A stretch of DNA of 64,000 nucleotides from Liolophura sinensis (Eukaryota; Mollusca; Polyplacophora; Chitonida; Chitonidae). Position numbers and translations under genes: made by a program. The notes beneath the pieces are model-generated. The model was not told where the DNA came from. It saw only the letters and a program-made list of their open reading frames with translations, and did no database searches. The stretch spans positions 7,315,924 through 7,379,923 of the forward strand of contig NC_088306.1 in assembly GCF_032854445.1 (NCBI RefSeq). The letters run 5' to 3'. Below, one piece after another: positions 11,829 through 22,434 of this stretch (position 1 is the stretch's first letter; each line of letters begins with the position of its first letter).

Positions 11829-12530
11829 CGGCCTTTTCAGGACATTCAGTTAAGCAGGTATGACATTTTGTTGAGGACAAAATATCACATACTGGGTAAT
11901 AACTGGGGTTAATCTAACATGTGTTGTATTAGTCCCAGGTAATACTGATGATGACTTCTAGAAGATCACATCCCTACAGTCATATGGCCTCAGCAGTGAC
12001 GCTATTTGGGTACATGTACATGTAAGTGTACTGGATCATTTTCTTATTAATCTGGTCTCTGTCGTATAAGTGACTGTTTGGGTAACAATGCCGTTATAAT
12101 AAAGAATTATGTAAGAAAACGATTCTGTGTAGATTTGTTGAAAGTACTGTATGTCACTGTTAGCTTGGAACAGCATGTATAAATGCACTTTCAGTAGTAT
12201 AGAAAGGCCTTAAAATAATACCTTTGATGCTAACACTTCACTTTATAACAAATACTTAGTGGGCCTGTAAGATGGGTGAATTAGTTAGAGTCAAGCAAAA
12301 CATGTCACTTGAAAAATGCTAATCCTTTATTTAGGTAAACGCAGTATATTTAAGCTACATGTACTAGAACTAAAATTATGTGTACGTGTACACAGTTTGT
12401 CGAGTGATCTGCACCTAATTATTTTAATTTTTCATTGTGGTAAGAGTGTGTCTAACTTTTAAATATCAAATTGTTAAATGCTACAGGATTCACGAATTAA
12501 GGTGTTGTTTCTGTCCTCTTTCCACTTTAG

Positions 12531-12796
12531 ATCCCACTAGTTAAGTTCACGGGTACCATAGTGCATGTAAAAGGCCACAGTTATGCACCCAGCTATGCAA
12601 AGAAAATCCGAGAGATGGCTACGCAAACGGATTTCACAAGTACACCTGAGCTAGTGTATCCAGTACATAAAAGCGAGGGAAATGGCATCAACCATAGCAA
12701 CCGCCATCGTCATCATCAGATGAGTCCACAAATTTCACCCCTGATTCCGATTTTCAGCCTCCCTCAGAAAGAACGACATCAGGTTAATATGATAAG
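12531..12796 (+). pseudogene. Exon 3 of the THAP gene remnant
   Basis: Bounded by a good acceptor (CTCTTTCCACTTTAG before 12531) and donor (AAG/GTAAGA at 12797). It stays open for most of its length and contains KKIREMATQTDF; an ATQTD-type motif is common in the linker of THAP proteins. After about 12730 the better reading shifts frame to FTPDSDFQPPSE, an acidic-serine stretch also usual there. The His-rich piece RHRHHQ between them may be out-of-frame noise. Confidence 0.5.
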
Positions 12797-12858
12797 GTAA
12801 GATTGGAAAACCCATGAGACATGAAAAGTAATTAGTCTTCCATTCTTGTTTGGAGCAG

Positions 12859-13359
12859 TTACCGGTACATAGATTCTGTACCCAGTGTAATGGTCCTGTC
12901 ACCGAGAAGTCTGCCTTGACAACAGGGTCAATGGTCAGCTTTAGGATCAGCTGTCAGCATGGCCATTCCTAAACGTGACATCCTCAGCCAGTGGGACATA
13001 AACAGCCGCTTGGCAATTTGATTACCTCTGGGGCGATTCTTACTACAGGTTTGACATGTACAAAACGAAACAATTTCGCCCATGCGACGAAGCTTCAGTT
13101 TCATTGGTAGGCGGTTTTCAGTAAGATTCGGAAGAGAAATCTTTTTTACCTGTGATCCAAAAATGCCTGGAAGGTGGAAGGAGAAAAGCAGTCAGAGCTA
13201 AAGAAATACGAGGGTGGTGTCACACTGGCTGCTGACGTTGGGTGCGACCGTTCAGGGCATATTGCCAAATATGACAGCTACACCTTAATGCGCGCTGACG
13301 GAGATGGGAACAAAGGGACCAAGAAGATTGTGTCGATGAAGATGGTTCAGGTGCCTGAG
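12859..13359 (+). pseudogene. Kolobok-like THAP transposase, CxxC/GH and CD-x-GH blocks
   Basis: A single frame with four in-frame stops (12970 TAA, 12976 TGA, 13108 TAG, 13153 TGA) reads FCTQCNGPVTEKS, CQHGH, HPQPVGHKQPLGNLIT, KIRKRNLFYL and then GGVTLAADVGCDRSGH followed by AKYDSYTLM. I know the order C-x2-C, C-x2-GH, QP...P.GNL.., GDGRCDSPGHxAKYxxYTLMD from uncharacterised THAP-bearing proteins related to Kolobok transposases. Here the usual GDGRCD is ADVGCD. Possible splice sites are an acceptor AG at 12857 and GAG/GTGATG at 13360. In the family the catalytic part follows this block, and it is absent downstream. The family name is from memory. Confidence 0.7.
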
Positions 13360-13745
13360 GTGATGTAAATTTGCATATATATGAAATAACTCTATGGCAA
13401 CAGTGTCGACAATTAATTATGCATGTAATTACAGATGTATCATCAGTCCTTGTGGTGCACTCCAAAGTAAGCTTGTTTCATGATGTTTATGGTTTCCATA
13501 AATCCTTGGCATTAGATTATTCTGACTGATGCTGCACTTTCTAAGTGATATGTTGAAATGTGACTAAGCAGCCCTTACGTCATTTGCTCTGTCAGTCTTT
13601 CAAGTATTAGACATCCTATCTATTAACATGGACCAGTTATTTAATATGTGGCCTGAGTGGAAGACGAAACAAAATCAGTACAGGGGGTGTCACAGTAACA
13701 TATGTTCATTTCACGAAAAGTTGAAAATGAAAAGTAGCGTTGTTG

Positions 13746-13750
13746 ATTAG
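13746..13750. repeat. Target-site duplication, left (ATTAG)
   Basis: ATTAG immediately before the LTR, repeated at 14509-14513. Confidence 0.85.
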
Positions 13751-14508
13751 TGTTATGTGCACAACTGCCGTCAGCTTCTAAATTTAGCTTGTCACTGTTT
13801 ACATATGCTGAGTTCAGGGCCTGCTGTCTGCCTCTGCCTTAGAATGTTCCAGAATACCCTCAGTTCGGGGCCTGTTTGTTTACAAGAAGCTCAAGAATTT
13901 TCTTATTCTAGATAATTCCACCGGTCTATATAAGACCTATGAAAGCAGGTCAAAAGGAGAAGAGAAAGGAGAATTATTGAGAGTTGTGGATGCTTTCGCT
14001 GTGTGTTACTTCAGTAGGCCTTTTGTGCTGAATTTTGGTGTCTTTATAGCCTCTGGCTTTGTTTTATCCTATCTCCACCGAGCACTTGTTCAGTCTGAAC
14101 TTGTATATTTAATTTGTGCCCTTGTGTACACAGTGCTTATTAGTACACGGACCCTGTCTGTGGAATTTTGTGTATATTTCGTCATACACTTTGTTATACT
14201 GTGGATTTCCCCTCTTATTTGTGCATTTATGCCTGTATGGTTTTCAGCATTGTAGAATATATGAGTCCGTTTGGACTTGACACCGTTGTACATGTAAGTA
14301 CTTTAGTATTTGTATGGATACTGCTATCCTTTCTTGTTAAACTTAAGTACTTTAGTATTTGTATAAGTCTTGTTATCTGTTCGTATTAAACCCAATAAAT
14401 TGGTGTAAAATAAAATCTGCTGATTTTGGTTACTTTTTTGTGCGACTAAACTGTCGTGTATTTCGAACAAGCCATCTCTTCAAAATACAGACAGTTTGGG
14501 TCGCAACA
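13751..14508 (+). mobile_element. Solo LTR, family L1
   Basis: A 758-bp block starting TGTTATG and ending GCAACA, flanked on both sides by ATTAG. It contains a promoter-like TCTATATAAGACC at about 13925 and a homologue on the opposite strand at 37035-37661. No gag or pol sequence lies beside it, so it is a solo LTR left by recombination between two LTRs. It inserted in what looks like the intron between exons 4 and 5 of the THAP gene remnant. The frames inside it (13977-14255, 14168-14389 and 14359 onward) are not genes. Confidence 0.85.
13925..13938 (+). promoter_or_regulatory. TATA-like box of the solo LTR
   Basis: TATATAAGACC is kept in both LTR copies, in the same setting (...CACC..G.(T)ATATAAGACCTATGAAAGC), although nearby sequence has diverged. 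This fits an RNA polymerase II start for the retrotransposon. Confidence 0.55.
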
Positions 14509-14640
14509 ATTAGTCATTGGCCAAAGGTCAGTTGTTTAAGTTGGGCAGTCCAGTTTCCTTACCTAATGGCACTAACCATCCGCCATGATGTAATTCATTT
14601 AATTGTTTTATGTGTAATTTATTTGTTGTTTCCCTGGGGT

Positions 14641-14780
14641 TAATTCTATTTATTCATTTTATTGGCATTTTACATTTTGAATATTTCACTTTATGGCGAC
14701 AGTCATCATCATGGTGGAAGGAAACCGCTTGCAGGAAACCCACGGCCACCTGCCTGTTGCTGTCAGATGTTTTTGCAACC
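14641..14780 (-). mobile_element. SINE-1, degraded fragment
   Basis: TTTATTCATTTTATTGGCATTTTAC, AATATTTCACTTTATGGCGAC and GGTGGAAGGAAACC follow the SINE-1 3' half in reverse order, with many substitutions. Confidence 0.55.
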
Positions 14781-15005
14781 ACTGGTTTTTGGAGATGTCG
14801 AAATGAGTTTTTACTGGCCAAGTCCTCTAAAACATGGTTAAGGAATATGTCTTGTTCAGATCCAGTTCCAAGTTGTCACAGCCGAGGGAAAGTGGGTGAT
14901 GCTTGACCTGATCACTGTGAAATATTCTTGAGCCATGTGTTAAACTCTAGGAACATAAAATACTGTATGTCAAGAACTAACAAACAGTATTTTTCCCCTT
15001 TTCAG

Positions 15006-15289
15006 AAGTGTATGGAAGGCTGATGTTGGCTGCCATAGGCTGGAACAACACAAAAATGGACTTGAGGAGAGATACAGACGGAAACACTGTGAGTGAGCTT
15101 TAGTGATTCGCTCTAAGAGGAAGAAAGCCTTTGTACTGCGAAACCGGAATACAAAAGCCAAATCGAGTCACATGACCGAAGTCTTGAGGAACATTGTATC
15201 TGTGCACAGATCCAAAACAAATCAGGCAAAGTTTGAGAGGCCAGAGTGTGTTGAATTGTATGTGGTTTTTCACACATGTGGTGTTCCCT
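15006..15289 (+). pseudogene. C-terminal exon of the THAP gene remnant
   Basis: Preceded by a strong acceptor (TTTTTCCCCTTTTCAG). First frame: VYGRLMLAAIGWNNTKMD and RRDTDGN, matching the 'R..LAALHxNxN.xR..A...G' part near the C-terminus of Kolobok-like THAP proteins. After a stop at 15101 the reading shifts to RSKRKKAFVLRNRNTKAK and HMTEVLRNIV, matching the following 'W.V..VKE.K.Y.YI.ELL' part. The central catalytic region expected between this exon and 13359 is not present; that interval holds the LTR and a SINE scrap instead. Confidence 0.6.
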
Positions 15290-15648
15290 GAAAACAAATA
15301 AAACAGTATCAGTTGTATGACTGTAAAACATACATTTATAGTATAAATATACTTTGAACTAAAGTTGGGCATATACAGTGACAAAGGCATTGTACATGTA
15401 ACTATTGATGAAACCTTGTTAACCAAATGGGAGAGAACTGAGAATAAGAATTTTTCACTTGTATGGCGGCTATCTGGTTTATGGCATCACGCAAAGAAGT
15501 TGCCCAAAAGAATTTAAGCCTTTCTTTAAATATCTGAAAAGCATGCAACATTGAATAAAAAAATCTATTTAAAATAAAACTTCTTAAATGTGAACCGGCA
15601 TCTATCGTTAGCGTCACAACGTAAAATGCAAGGAAATTTTAAGGCAGC

Positions 15649-16004
15649 CTAACTTAAACTGAATGTCATGACAAAAGATATGCGACGGAGTGTTCGTAAT
15701 AATACATAATCCAGATTTATAAAGACCTCTTGGGAAAACGCCATTGTGCCGCTTCGTACATTTTTGCGACTGCACAGGCATTCCAGTTCTTTAATTAAGT
15801 GCTGTGTTGAGCATAGCCCGCAGGTACACCATGACATTTCAGTCATGTCAAGGCGTCCTCATTATCACTGTTTTCATTCGTTTGTACTGATTCATCATCA
15901 CCTGATTTCTGAAGCTCAAACTGATATTCCCGCTGCGCAATCTGTTCGGTGTTCTCGTCATCTGCGGAACTCGACGTGACGCTGCCTTCTTCTTAGTCAG
16001 CCAT
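15649..16004 (-). pseudogene. P2X7-C-terminus-like zinc-binding protein remnant
   Basis: On the minus strand an acidic stretch (ADDENTEQIAQREYQFEL, then DDESVQTNENSDNEDAL) leads, after one frame change near 15846, into MSWCTCGLC and LECLCSRKN. W-C-x-C-G-x-C followed about 10 residues later by E-C-x-C is the cysteine signature of the P2X7 intracellular C-terminal domain family (P2RX7_C type), which is widespread in invertebrates apart from the ion channel. An in-frame TAA follows ATG-GCT-GAC at 16004. No channel segment is nearby. It faces the THAP remnant, tail to tail, about 360 bp away. Family assignment is from memory of the motif. Confidence 0.55.
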
Positions 16005-16259
16005 TGCTTCCCGATACTGGAGCCTGCCCTATCTTACCCTGTGGACTGAAGAGTTCCAGGAACTCTGACGTCACGATGCTGGTGTAATGGCTGTGCGATA
16101 CAAAAGCTCGAAGGTGAGCTTACAAATGTCCACTCTGTGAAGCTATTTACACCTAAATCATGCCCTTCCGTGGCCTTTAAGCCAGTTGCCAATTATCACA
16201 CTGCCGTCGCTGCTATCCTTTCACTCTCATATACTGTAAGTATTGTATTATATTACACA

Positions 16260-17440
16260 CGTATGACTTTCATGGTATCATCTAAATTACTGATTACTTC
16301 TATTTCCAAGTAAAAAAAATACTGGGCATTAAAATTTGCAGAATATAGGAATGTTTCGACGAATAGTGTCATAACTCAGCATGCTATGATTTGCCAGTTT
16401 TGTTTAATTGGATAGTTAACCATAACCCATTGCAAACGACCACCCATTCAGTCTTAAAGGCATTACAACCCCATGCCAAGATGGACGCTAAACGAACGTA
16501 ACCATGCGGTTGGTATGCTTTCCGCAGGATTAATGCAAAACGAGGTCACAGTTCTCATGAATATTCACGGAAACACCATTGCAACGCTCGACTGACCCCA
16601 GTTAATTTTTCAGGATGCAAGGGATCTTCCATGCTCTAGATGTCCATAGGTAGGACCCCTGCTCAAGGTCGGTAGATGTCCAGGTCGGTTGACGGATAGT
16701 GCACGAATGTCTGTTTCGACATGTAATCAACTTTTTAAGCCAAGAAAAAAATTCCAGTAATGTCAGACTGATAATGATAGATCAGTGTGATTTCCTTGTA
16801 CAAAACAGTTTTCTATTTTTAAGAGGCTTTGTATTAGAAGAAACGTATAATTTCGGGGAACTGCCTGTGATCTCGGCATTCCGATCTACAAATCATTCGA
16901 CCTAAGCAGTCGGGATCCAGATCTTGCAAAAGAGGTGTAACGAACAAGCATAAAAATAAATCGATCACCTAATGTTTACATTGAAAAACAAATTTTGGAG
17001 TTATTATGTTGTTTATTTTCCCTTGAATTATGAATAACCTATAATTGAATTTCTTTGACAGATCTTCAGTGTTAATAAATACAACTGGAAGCTTTTCTTC
17101 CCAAATTAGGGTGACAAAACCCTAAGGATGACGCGATCTGTCCGATTTATTGCATTGATCTGTAGTTAATCATGACAGATGCATGCAGTTTTTGAGATTA
17201 GATATTACATAATGGTTGGAATAAAAAAATCAAATGCAATTGCCCTAATATAGAAGTCAATCCTCTTGTGTATTTCAGACTAAAGTACTGCGCTGCAAAA
17301 TCCGATCTTTTGAAGTAATTTTTTTATTTGTAATTATAATCAGTAACTGCGAATCAAAAGAGATTATACCTTTCTGTCATATAGTTTATTAAACGTAAAA
17401 CAAGACACACATGGTTTATCAAAATGCATGATGAACGTTT
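16260..17440. other. No gene recognised
   Basis: AT-rich; a 68-codon frame at 16699-16905 has no domain. Scattered words such as TTGCAAACGACCAC resemble family A, but too weakly to annotate. Confidence 0.4.
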
Positions 17441-17449
17441 TTATACATT

Positions 17450-17715
17450 AATACAGTTCTATATACATTAGTGCAGTTCGGCAACCACTGACAGTTTTAC
17501 ACCCACTGGCAAAGTTCTACATCCACAGGCACAGTTTTAAATACACTGACTCAGTTCTGTATACAGTGGCACAGTTCTGCATAACCTGCTACAGCTGTAC
17601 ATAACCTCCTTCAGTTCTACATATAGTGGCATAGTTCTAGATATACTGGCACAGTTCTCCACATACTGATGCAGTTCTGCATACAATTTGACAGTTGCAA
17701 ATCCACTGGCACAGA
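17450..17715. repeat. Minisatellite, about 22-bp unit
   Basis: About 12 diverged units of the type CAGTTCTGCATACACTGGCA in tandem. Unit lengths stay near 20-22 bp and the core CAGTTCT recurs in most. No hairpin-forming repeats and no spacers, so this is not a CRISPR-type array. Confidence 0.8.
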
Positions 17716-17821
17716 ATCAGTGTACAAAGTCTAAATTTCATAGAGCAAAATATTTTAATTGTGCTTGAACTTTGTGGACGTTTGATAAATATGTTCCCTG
17801 TATTCTACCATCCTAGCGATA

Positions 17822-17905
17822 TTAATTTATTGATTTATTTAGATGTTTTACGCTGTAGTCGAAAATATTTCACTTATACGACGGCGGACCGAGTGATGGG
17901 AAAGT
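17822..17905 (-). mobile_element. SINE-1, tail fragment
   Basis: TTATTTAGATGTTTTACGCTGTAGTC and AAATATTTCACTTATACGACGGCGG, i.e. only the 3' end of SINE-1. Confidence 0.75.
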
Positions 17906-18361
17906 TCTCTGTTAGCACTGTGAGCACAGACACCTGCTCGCGTTACATCCCCTAAGGAACAATCCCATTCCACAAGCTTAATGGGTGCATCAGTACCAGT
18001 GTATTGGACAACATGATAAAATCATCAAATGAAACCACATCAGTATCGCAAATAGACGTAATTCACTTCAACAGCTGCAAAAGAAAGACCTGAAACTTCT
18101 TAAGCTTTTTTAAAAATAAAAATAAAACATATGCCGTTATAGGCTATTAAGTATTTACATTAAGGTATATTTAGAAAACTCCTTCAAACTACTAACGCTA
18201 AACAGGTGATTCATTAAAACGAATGATTCTTTCATTGTGTAAGTTAGTTACTGCTCCGAAATTTTGGAAAGATAATTATCAGAAAACCATATTTCGTATG
18301 AAAACCCTATAAAACAAGATAAAAATACATAATTCAGTCCAACAATGACACATCATGCCAA

Positions 18362-18530
18362 TTCAAAATTCATAAATTTATTTGTTTATCTGATTTGTGA
18401 CTCGCGCCGCATTCGAGCATTTCACTATTACGACAGTCACCAGCATAATGGTGGTTGGAAACCCGGGAAACGCACAACCATTCGCGGCTTGCTGCCAGAC
18501 TTTCCAACGTACAAACGAATAATGAATGGA
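18362..18530 (-). mobile_element. SINE-1-like, diverged
   Basis: ATTTCACTATTACGACAGTC, CAGCATAATGGTGGTTGG, CCATTCGCGGCTTGCTGCCAGAC and CAACGTACAAACG follow the SINE-1 order with about one change in five bases. Confidence 0.65.
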
Positions 18531-18860
18531 TGAATGTTTGATGTTTAACGTCGTAATTAACAATTTTTCAGTCATATGACGACGAGGAGCCATTTCGTGT
18601 GTGTAAATATGCTCTGTCTTTTTGTGGCCGGGCGAGTCCATGCCGCCAGTGACGCATCACGCCGAAGACACCAGACACCCCACCCAGTCACATGATAATG
18701 ACACCGGGCCAACCAGTCCTGTTTCCTTGCTCTAACCTCTCAGTGCTAAGTGCTCAGCGAGGCAGCAATAAGTACTGTTTTTAAAATATGGTATGACCCG
18801 ACCTGGATTTGATCCCATGTCTCCGTGCGACCGAAGAGCATCAGGTTATTTGCTCTTACT
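18528..18860 (-). mobile_element. SINE-2, tRNA-derived, near full length
   Basis: On the minus strand it runs from a tRNA-like head (box-B-like GGGATCAAATCC) through GCTGAGCACTTAGCACTGAGAGG and CCCGGTGTCATTATCATGTGA to a tail TCATATGACTGAAAAATTG, GACGTTAAACATC and (CATT)n. A head-end copy is at 58303-58500. The tail resembles that of the LINE in this window. Confidence 0.7.
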
Positions 18861-20790
18861 AGGATGTAAACAATGTGGCGGACCACTTGTCTACCAATAT
18901 GGTACATATATCTTTTCGTCTAAGAGCCGCACAACCACCGAGAACAAATTACCGTTCCATGGAGCAGCGACGTATTGCGCAGGCGCAGGGAATTGATATA
19001 AGCCGAGAACAACTGGTTATTGTCAGCTAAACTCTTCCTGCTCTGGTTGACACTGGGTCGGTGCGAGAGTTGGGTGTACCGTTTGGTTTAATGCCGTATC
19101 CGAATATTGATTTACTGAGGCAGACGAAGTAACGGTAAGAACTGTTTTTTTTACATGGCCAGTCTATTTTGTGGAGCACACACGAGATTGCAGGTACGGT
19201 TAGCAGATCCTATCTGACATATACGAAGAACAATCACAAACAGTACATTCTGAACAAAGCTAAACCTTGTTACTGTCTAACCGAAATATGGAATTTGAGT
19301 TTGCCCAATTTTTCTGCGATTTCTTTTACGTTTCTCTATATGAATTTAGGCTTTTAAAAGGCGGTCTAACTATTTATCAAGTATAGCTTTCTTATGGAAT
19401 GTTTCATGCTGAAATCACATTTGAAATATCATGTTTATAAGACAAAGCCTGCAACATCAATATTTCACCAACAGTGCAGTCAAGATTAAGACTGAATTTT
19501 TCATAAGCTTCTTTCTTCTGGTTTGGTTGGGAAGCATGAATTGCCACGGAAAGAAATTGTAGCTTGAACGTTCATGTTGGAAAATATGCTCTTCTATTTG
19601 GATCGAGGATATAAGTTTGCCTATAATGTCTTTTTTTTAAGCACAACGTATCTTTTAGTATTTTATACATTTGTATTCGTACTGATAGACCACCTGATAA
19701 TTGGCATTAATTAATTTTATTTCACACATGTGTTTTTTTTTCTTGTGTTGTATTGCAACCTTTCGTATATGAATCATTTTCTTTCATGGAAAAACAATTA
19801 CAATAATAGTTCCCCATGCATTTTCTGTGGAACAAGGACATCGTTGGTAATGAGTTTTATGGAACACTCTGGCCTTCGTCTTGTGTTCTTAAATGTAAAC
19901 CGCTGTGCCGGTGAAATAATGCTTGGCCTTGCTTTTAGTTCGCTAATCAAGCATTACCATCTTTAGCCATTGATAAAGCACTCTATCTCCAAGTCACGAA
20001 AGCTATCCCGTGTTACAAACAAAAACCGCATGCTTACGATCTTTTATTATATAAAACAAGTTGTTTTGTAATCGTAGCATGACCATCGGATGACCCTGTT
20101 GCATTACAACAGGTGACCACGGTAAAAGTATGTTCCTTTTCATCTATAATTGCGGGCTTATGCATCCATGAAGCAGTATATTATCACCTATCAGTTTATG
20201 ATGGACAAGACTCATTATAATTAGCAAAGGAGCGACGGTCAATTTGGATTGTTAAGCATGGATGCCTGTTGAAGTACACCTCGGTTAATTATGTAGATAA
20301 TTAAGATTGAACGTCTGAACCGTATGGAGGAGACCAGCGTTATGTCAGAATAGCTGTCATCTAATACCATATAAAAGTTGAGAAACGGCAACCGATCAAT
20401 CTACACGTGGAATTCACCTGTGACTATCCTCATTCTTCTGTAGACTGAGTAATGTGCTCATGACACTGTTATGTCACAATATGAGATTAGCCTCCGGTAA
20501 TGCAGGCATCATAGCAGTTATTCGTACACCAATCGTCAAGCACAATTAACTTTCCAGATTAACAGGCACAATTGCTAGGCTATGGCAGAAATATTGCCAA
20601 TGTGACGTCAAGCCAAAATCGTTCATTCAAACTACGCAATATATCAGACATAATAAAAGTCGTGCAGCACACATAGAGACAACTGTAAAACCAGAGAAGT
20701 GCATTTTGTCTAGGCCGTGCGCTGCCTGCACCATTGCAGTGTAATACAATACATCTGTCCTAGTCAATGTGTTTTTGGACAGAAGCCATG
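18860..20790. other. No gene recognised
   Basis: The longest stretch in the first third without a matched repeat. Frames at 18793-18996, 19169-19357 and 19730-19966 have no domain, and no splice-bounded exon with recognisable protein was seen. Confidence 0.4.
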
Positions 20791-20794
20791 TTTA

Positions 20795-20960
20795 AAGACG
20801 TACAACATAGAGAGTAAAACCAGAGCATCGACAGTGTAATAGCTAGCAAATAGATAAACGTATTTTGGGAAATAAGGCCTCTTGTTAATTTACCTCATTT
20901 AAAGTTTTATTCTAACTGTAAATGTAAATGCTTAAATAGTAACTGAAACCCGCTCTTCGC
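20795..20960 (+). repeat. Family A repeat
   Basis: ACGTACAACATAGAGAGTAAAACC, CGACAGTGTAATAGCTAG, AGGCCTCTTGTTAATTTACCTC and GTAAATGCTTAAATAGTA follow the A order. Confidence 0.65.
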
Positions 20961-21539
20961 CCAACATGGAATAGAAAAAAAAAACAGTTTTTTTGCCCTT
21001 GACCTCGGGCATTTAATGGCCAAGTGGCAAGTCTCATTGGCTATTGTCTGAACTGTCTGGAAGAGCAATTAGATATAATCAATGTAATTTCCCCTGTCTT
21101 TATCACAACCTCTTCACCGTTTTATCACCAGATTTTAGAGCATCAGATATCGCCCGGGTGCCGGTGGCCGACAGCTCTACGCTAAATGAATATTTAAGCG
21201 CCAGCCCCAAGCCCTATAATTATATGGGAATTTTAAGTTCATTCTGAGTAACCCCTGCTGCGGGAAATCAATCATATCACACAAGGGACCTAGTCATGAT
21301 CTTGTGGCTACAGGTACTTGCCTTTCACTTATAGGGACATACCATTTCCGGTTCAAAACTGGGATTAGACAAGAAATTCGTACATTTACCCCTTCCACCT
21401 TTTTATGCAGACTGTGTGCTCAACGACCTTTGTGTAGCCGTTTGCGCTGCCCAGCACTTGGTGACTACCCCTAGTCAGCCTTCAAAATGGTATACATATC
21501 TGTACGCCAATACCACGGGAAAAAGTCAATTAGTAACTC

Positions 21540-21630
21540 ACCCGGGTACTCCAGTTTTCCCTTACCTACAAAATTGACTGCTATCATACACGGGAAAGAC
21601 TTTTGAATATGGCGTTAAACATCAGTCAAA
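21540..21630 (+). mobile_element. Degraded SINE-like tail
   Basis: GGGTACTCCAGTTTTCCC followed by GACTTTTGAATATGGCGTTAAACATC resembles the final third of a SINE with the shared tail. The remaining 20965-22140 stretch shows no gene; the frames at 21813-22028 and 21873-22166 overlap on opposite strands without domains. Confidence 0.35.
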
Positions 21631-22144
21631 ATATTAACAGTTTACTTTACAATATGTTATTATCTACATATAGCTGTATAACATACACGTGATATTCCAA
21701 GGATACTTAAATAATACACATATACGTACAGCTCCAACAAAATGTATACGTGTGGCGGGACTGTCTGACAGATAGTGGAAGTTTAGTTAATAAAACATGT
21801 GCAGTATTCTAATTGAATTGTACTCTCGTGAATAAAACATCCATCACGTATACGGCACAGCTGTACAATGCCTCATATTGTGAGGGTATATACGAACACT
21901 GCTTCGCAGAAAGATGTCTCATTACTGCTGTTGTATGTTATGCTATGCCCAGGCGTAGAGGCCGGAAACACGGTGAAGTATGCATGAGGGTGAGATGTAA
22001 AGATATTGCCAAAACAAAAGCCATATGAATACCAGTCATCCGTTGGATTCATCCGATTGTTTCCGACTGGAGTGCTCGTTTTTATCTGTCCGGATGCCAT
22101 GGTAACCCGTTTGAAACTCGGTGTCATGGAACAGCTGTGTGTGT

Positions 22145-22434
22145 ATCTATGCGTTGAAACAGACATTCATATACCAGACGTAAACCAATAAGGATGTTCC
22201 AAAGGACGACGTATAACACAAACTACCAAAGAACTAGGAAAGTATTTAAAGTACGAAAGTAGGACGAAATCATTCAAGAGAAGAAGTCAACAGTTTTCAA
22301 TGATGTTGGAAAGACTCAAGGTATGTTTTAGATGACTGAGTGTAATCAGTATTCAAACCGTGTACTAGGCAGGAATGTAGGTTGTCGATAACAAGATATG
22401 TATCTCAGTTGAACTTTGTTTGCAACTATTCATA
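22145..22434 (+). repeat. Family B repeat, left part (split by Tc1)
   Basis: GAAACAGACATTCATATACC, AAGGATGTTCC, GAAGAAGTCAACAGTTTTCAATG and TTTGTTTGCAACTATTCATA. The continuation TCCAACGTGGCGTTCTAATTG is on the far side of the Tc1 element at 23857-23930. Confidence 0.75.
22433..22434. repeat. TA target duplication of Tc1 copy, left
   Basis: TA before TAAACTCTGTC; the matching TA is at 23855-23856. Confidence 0.75.

Noticed and set aside
13977-14643. Overlapping + frames of 92, 73 and 94 codons as membrane-like proteins
   Set aside because: They lie within or across the end of the solo LTR (13751-14508). Hydrophobicity comes from T-rich sequence, and the second LTR copy does not keep the frames.
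17450-17715. CRISPR-like array
   Set aside because: Units are diverged and contiguous, with no unique spacers, in an animal genome context. A minisatellite explains it.
18793-18996. 67-codon + frame with a TRPGFDP start
   Set aside because: Its start is the antisense of the SINE-2 tRNA-like head (ACCCGACCTGGATTTGATCC).
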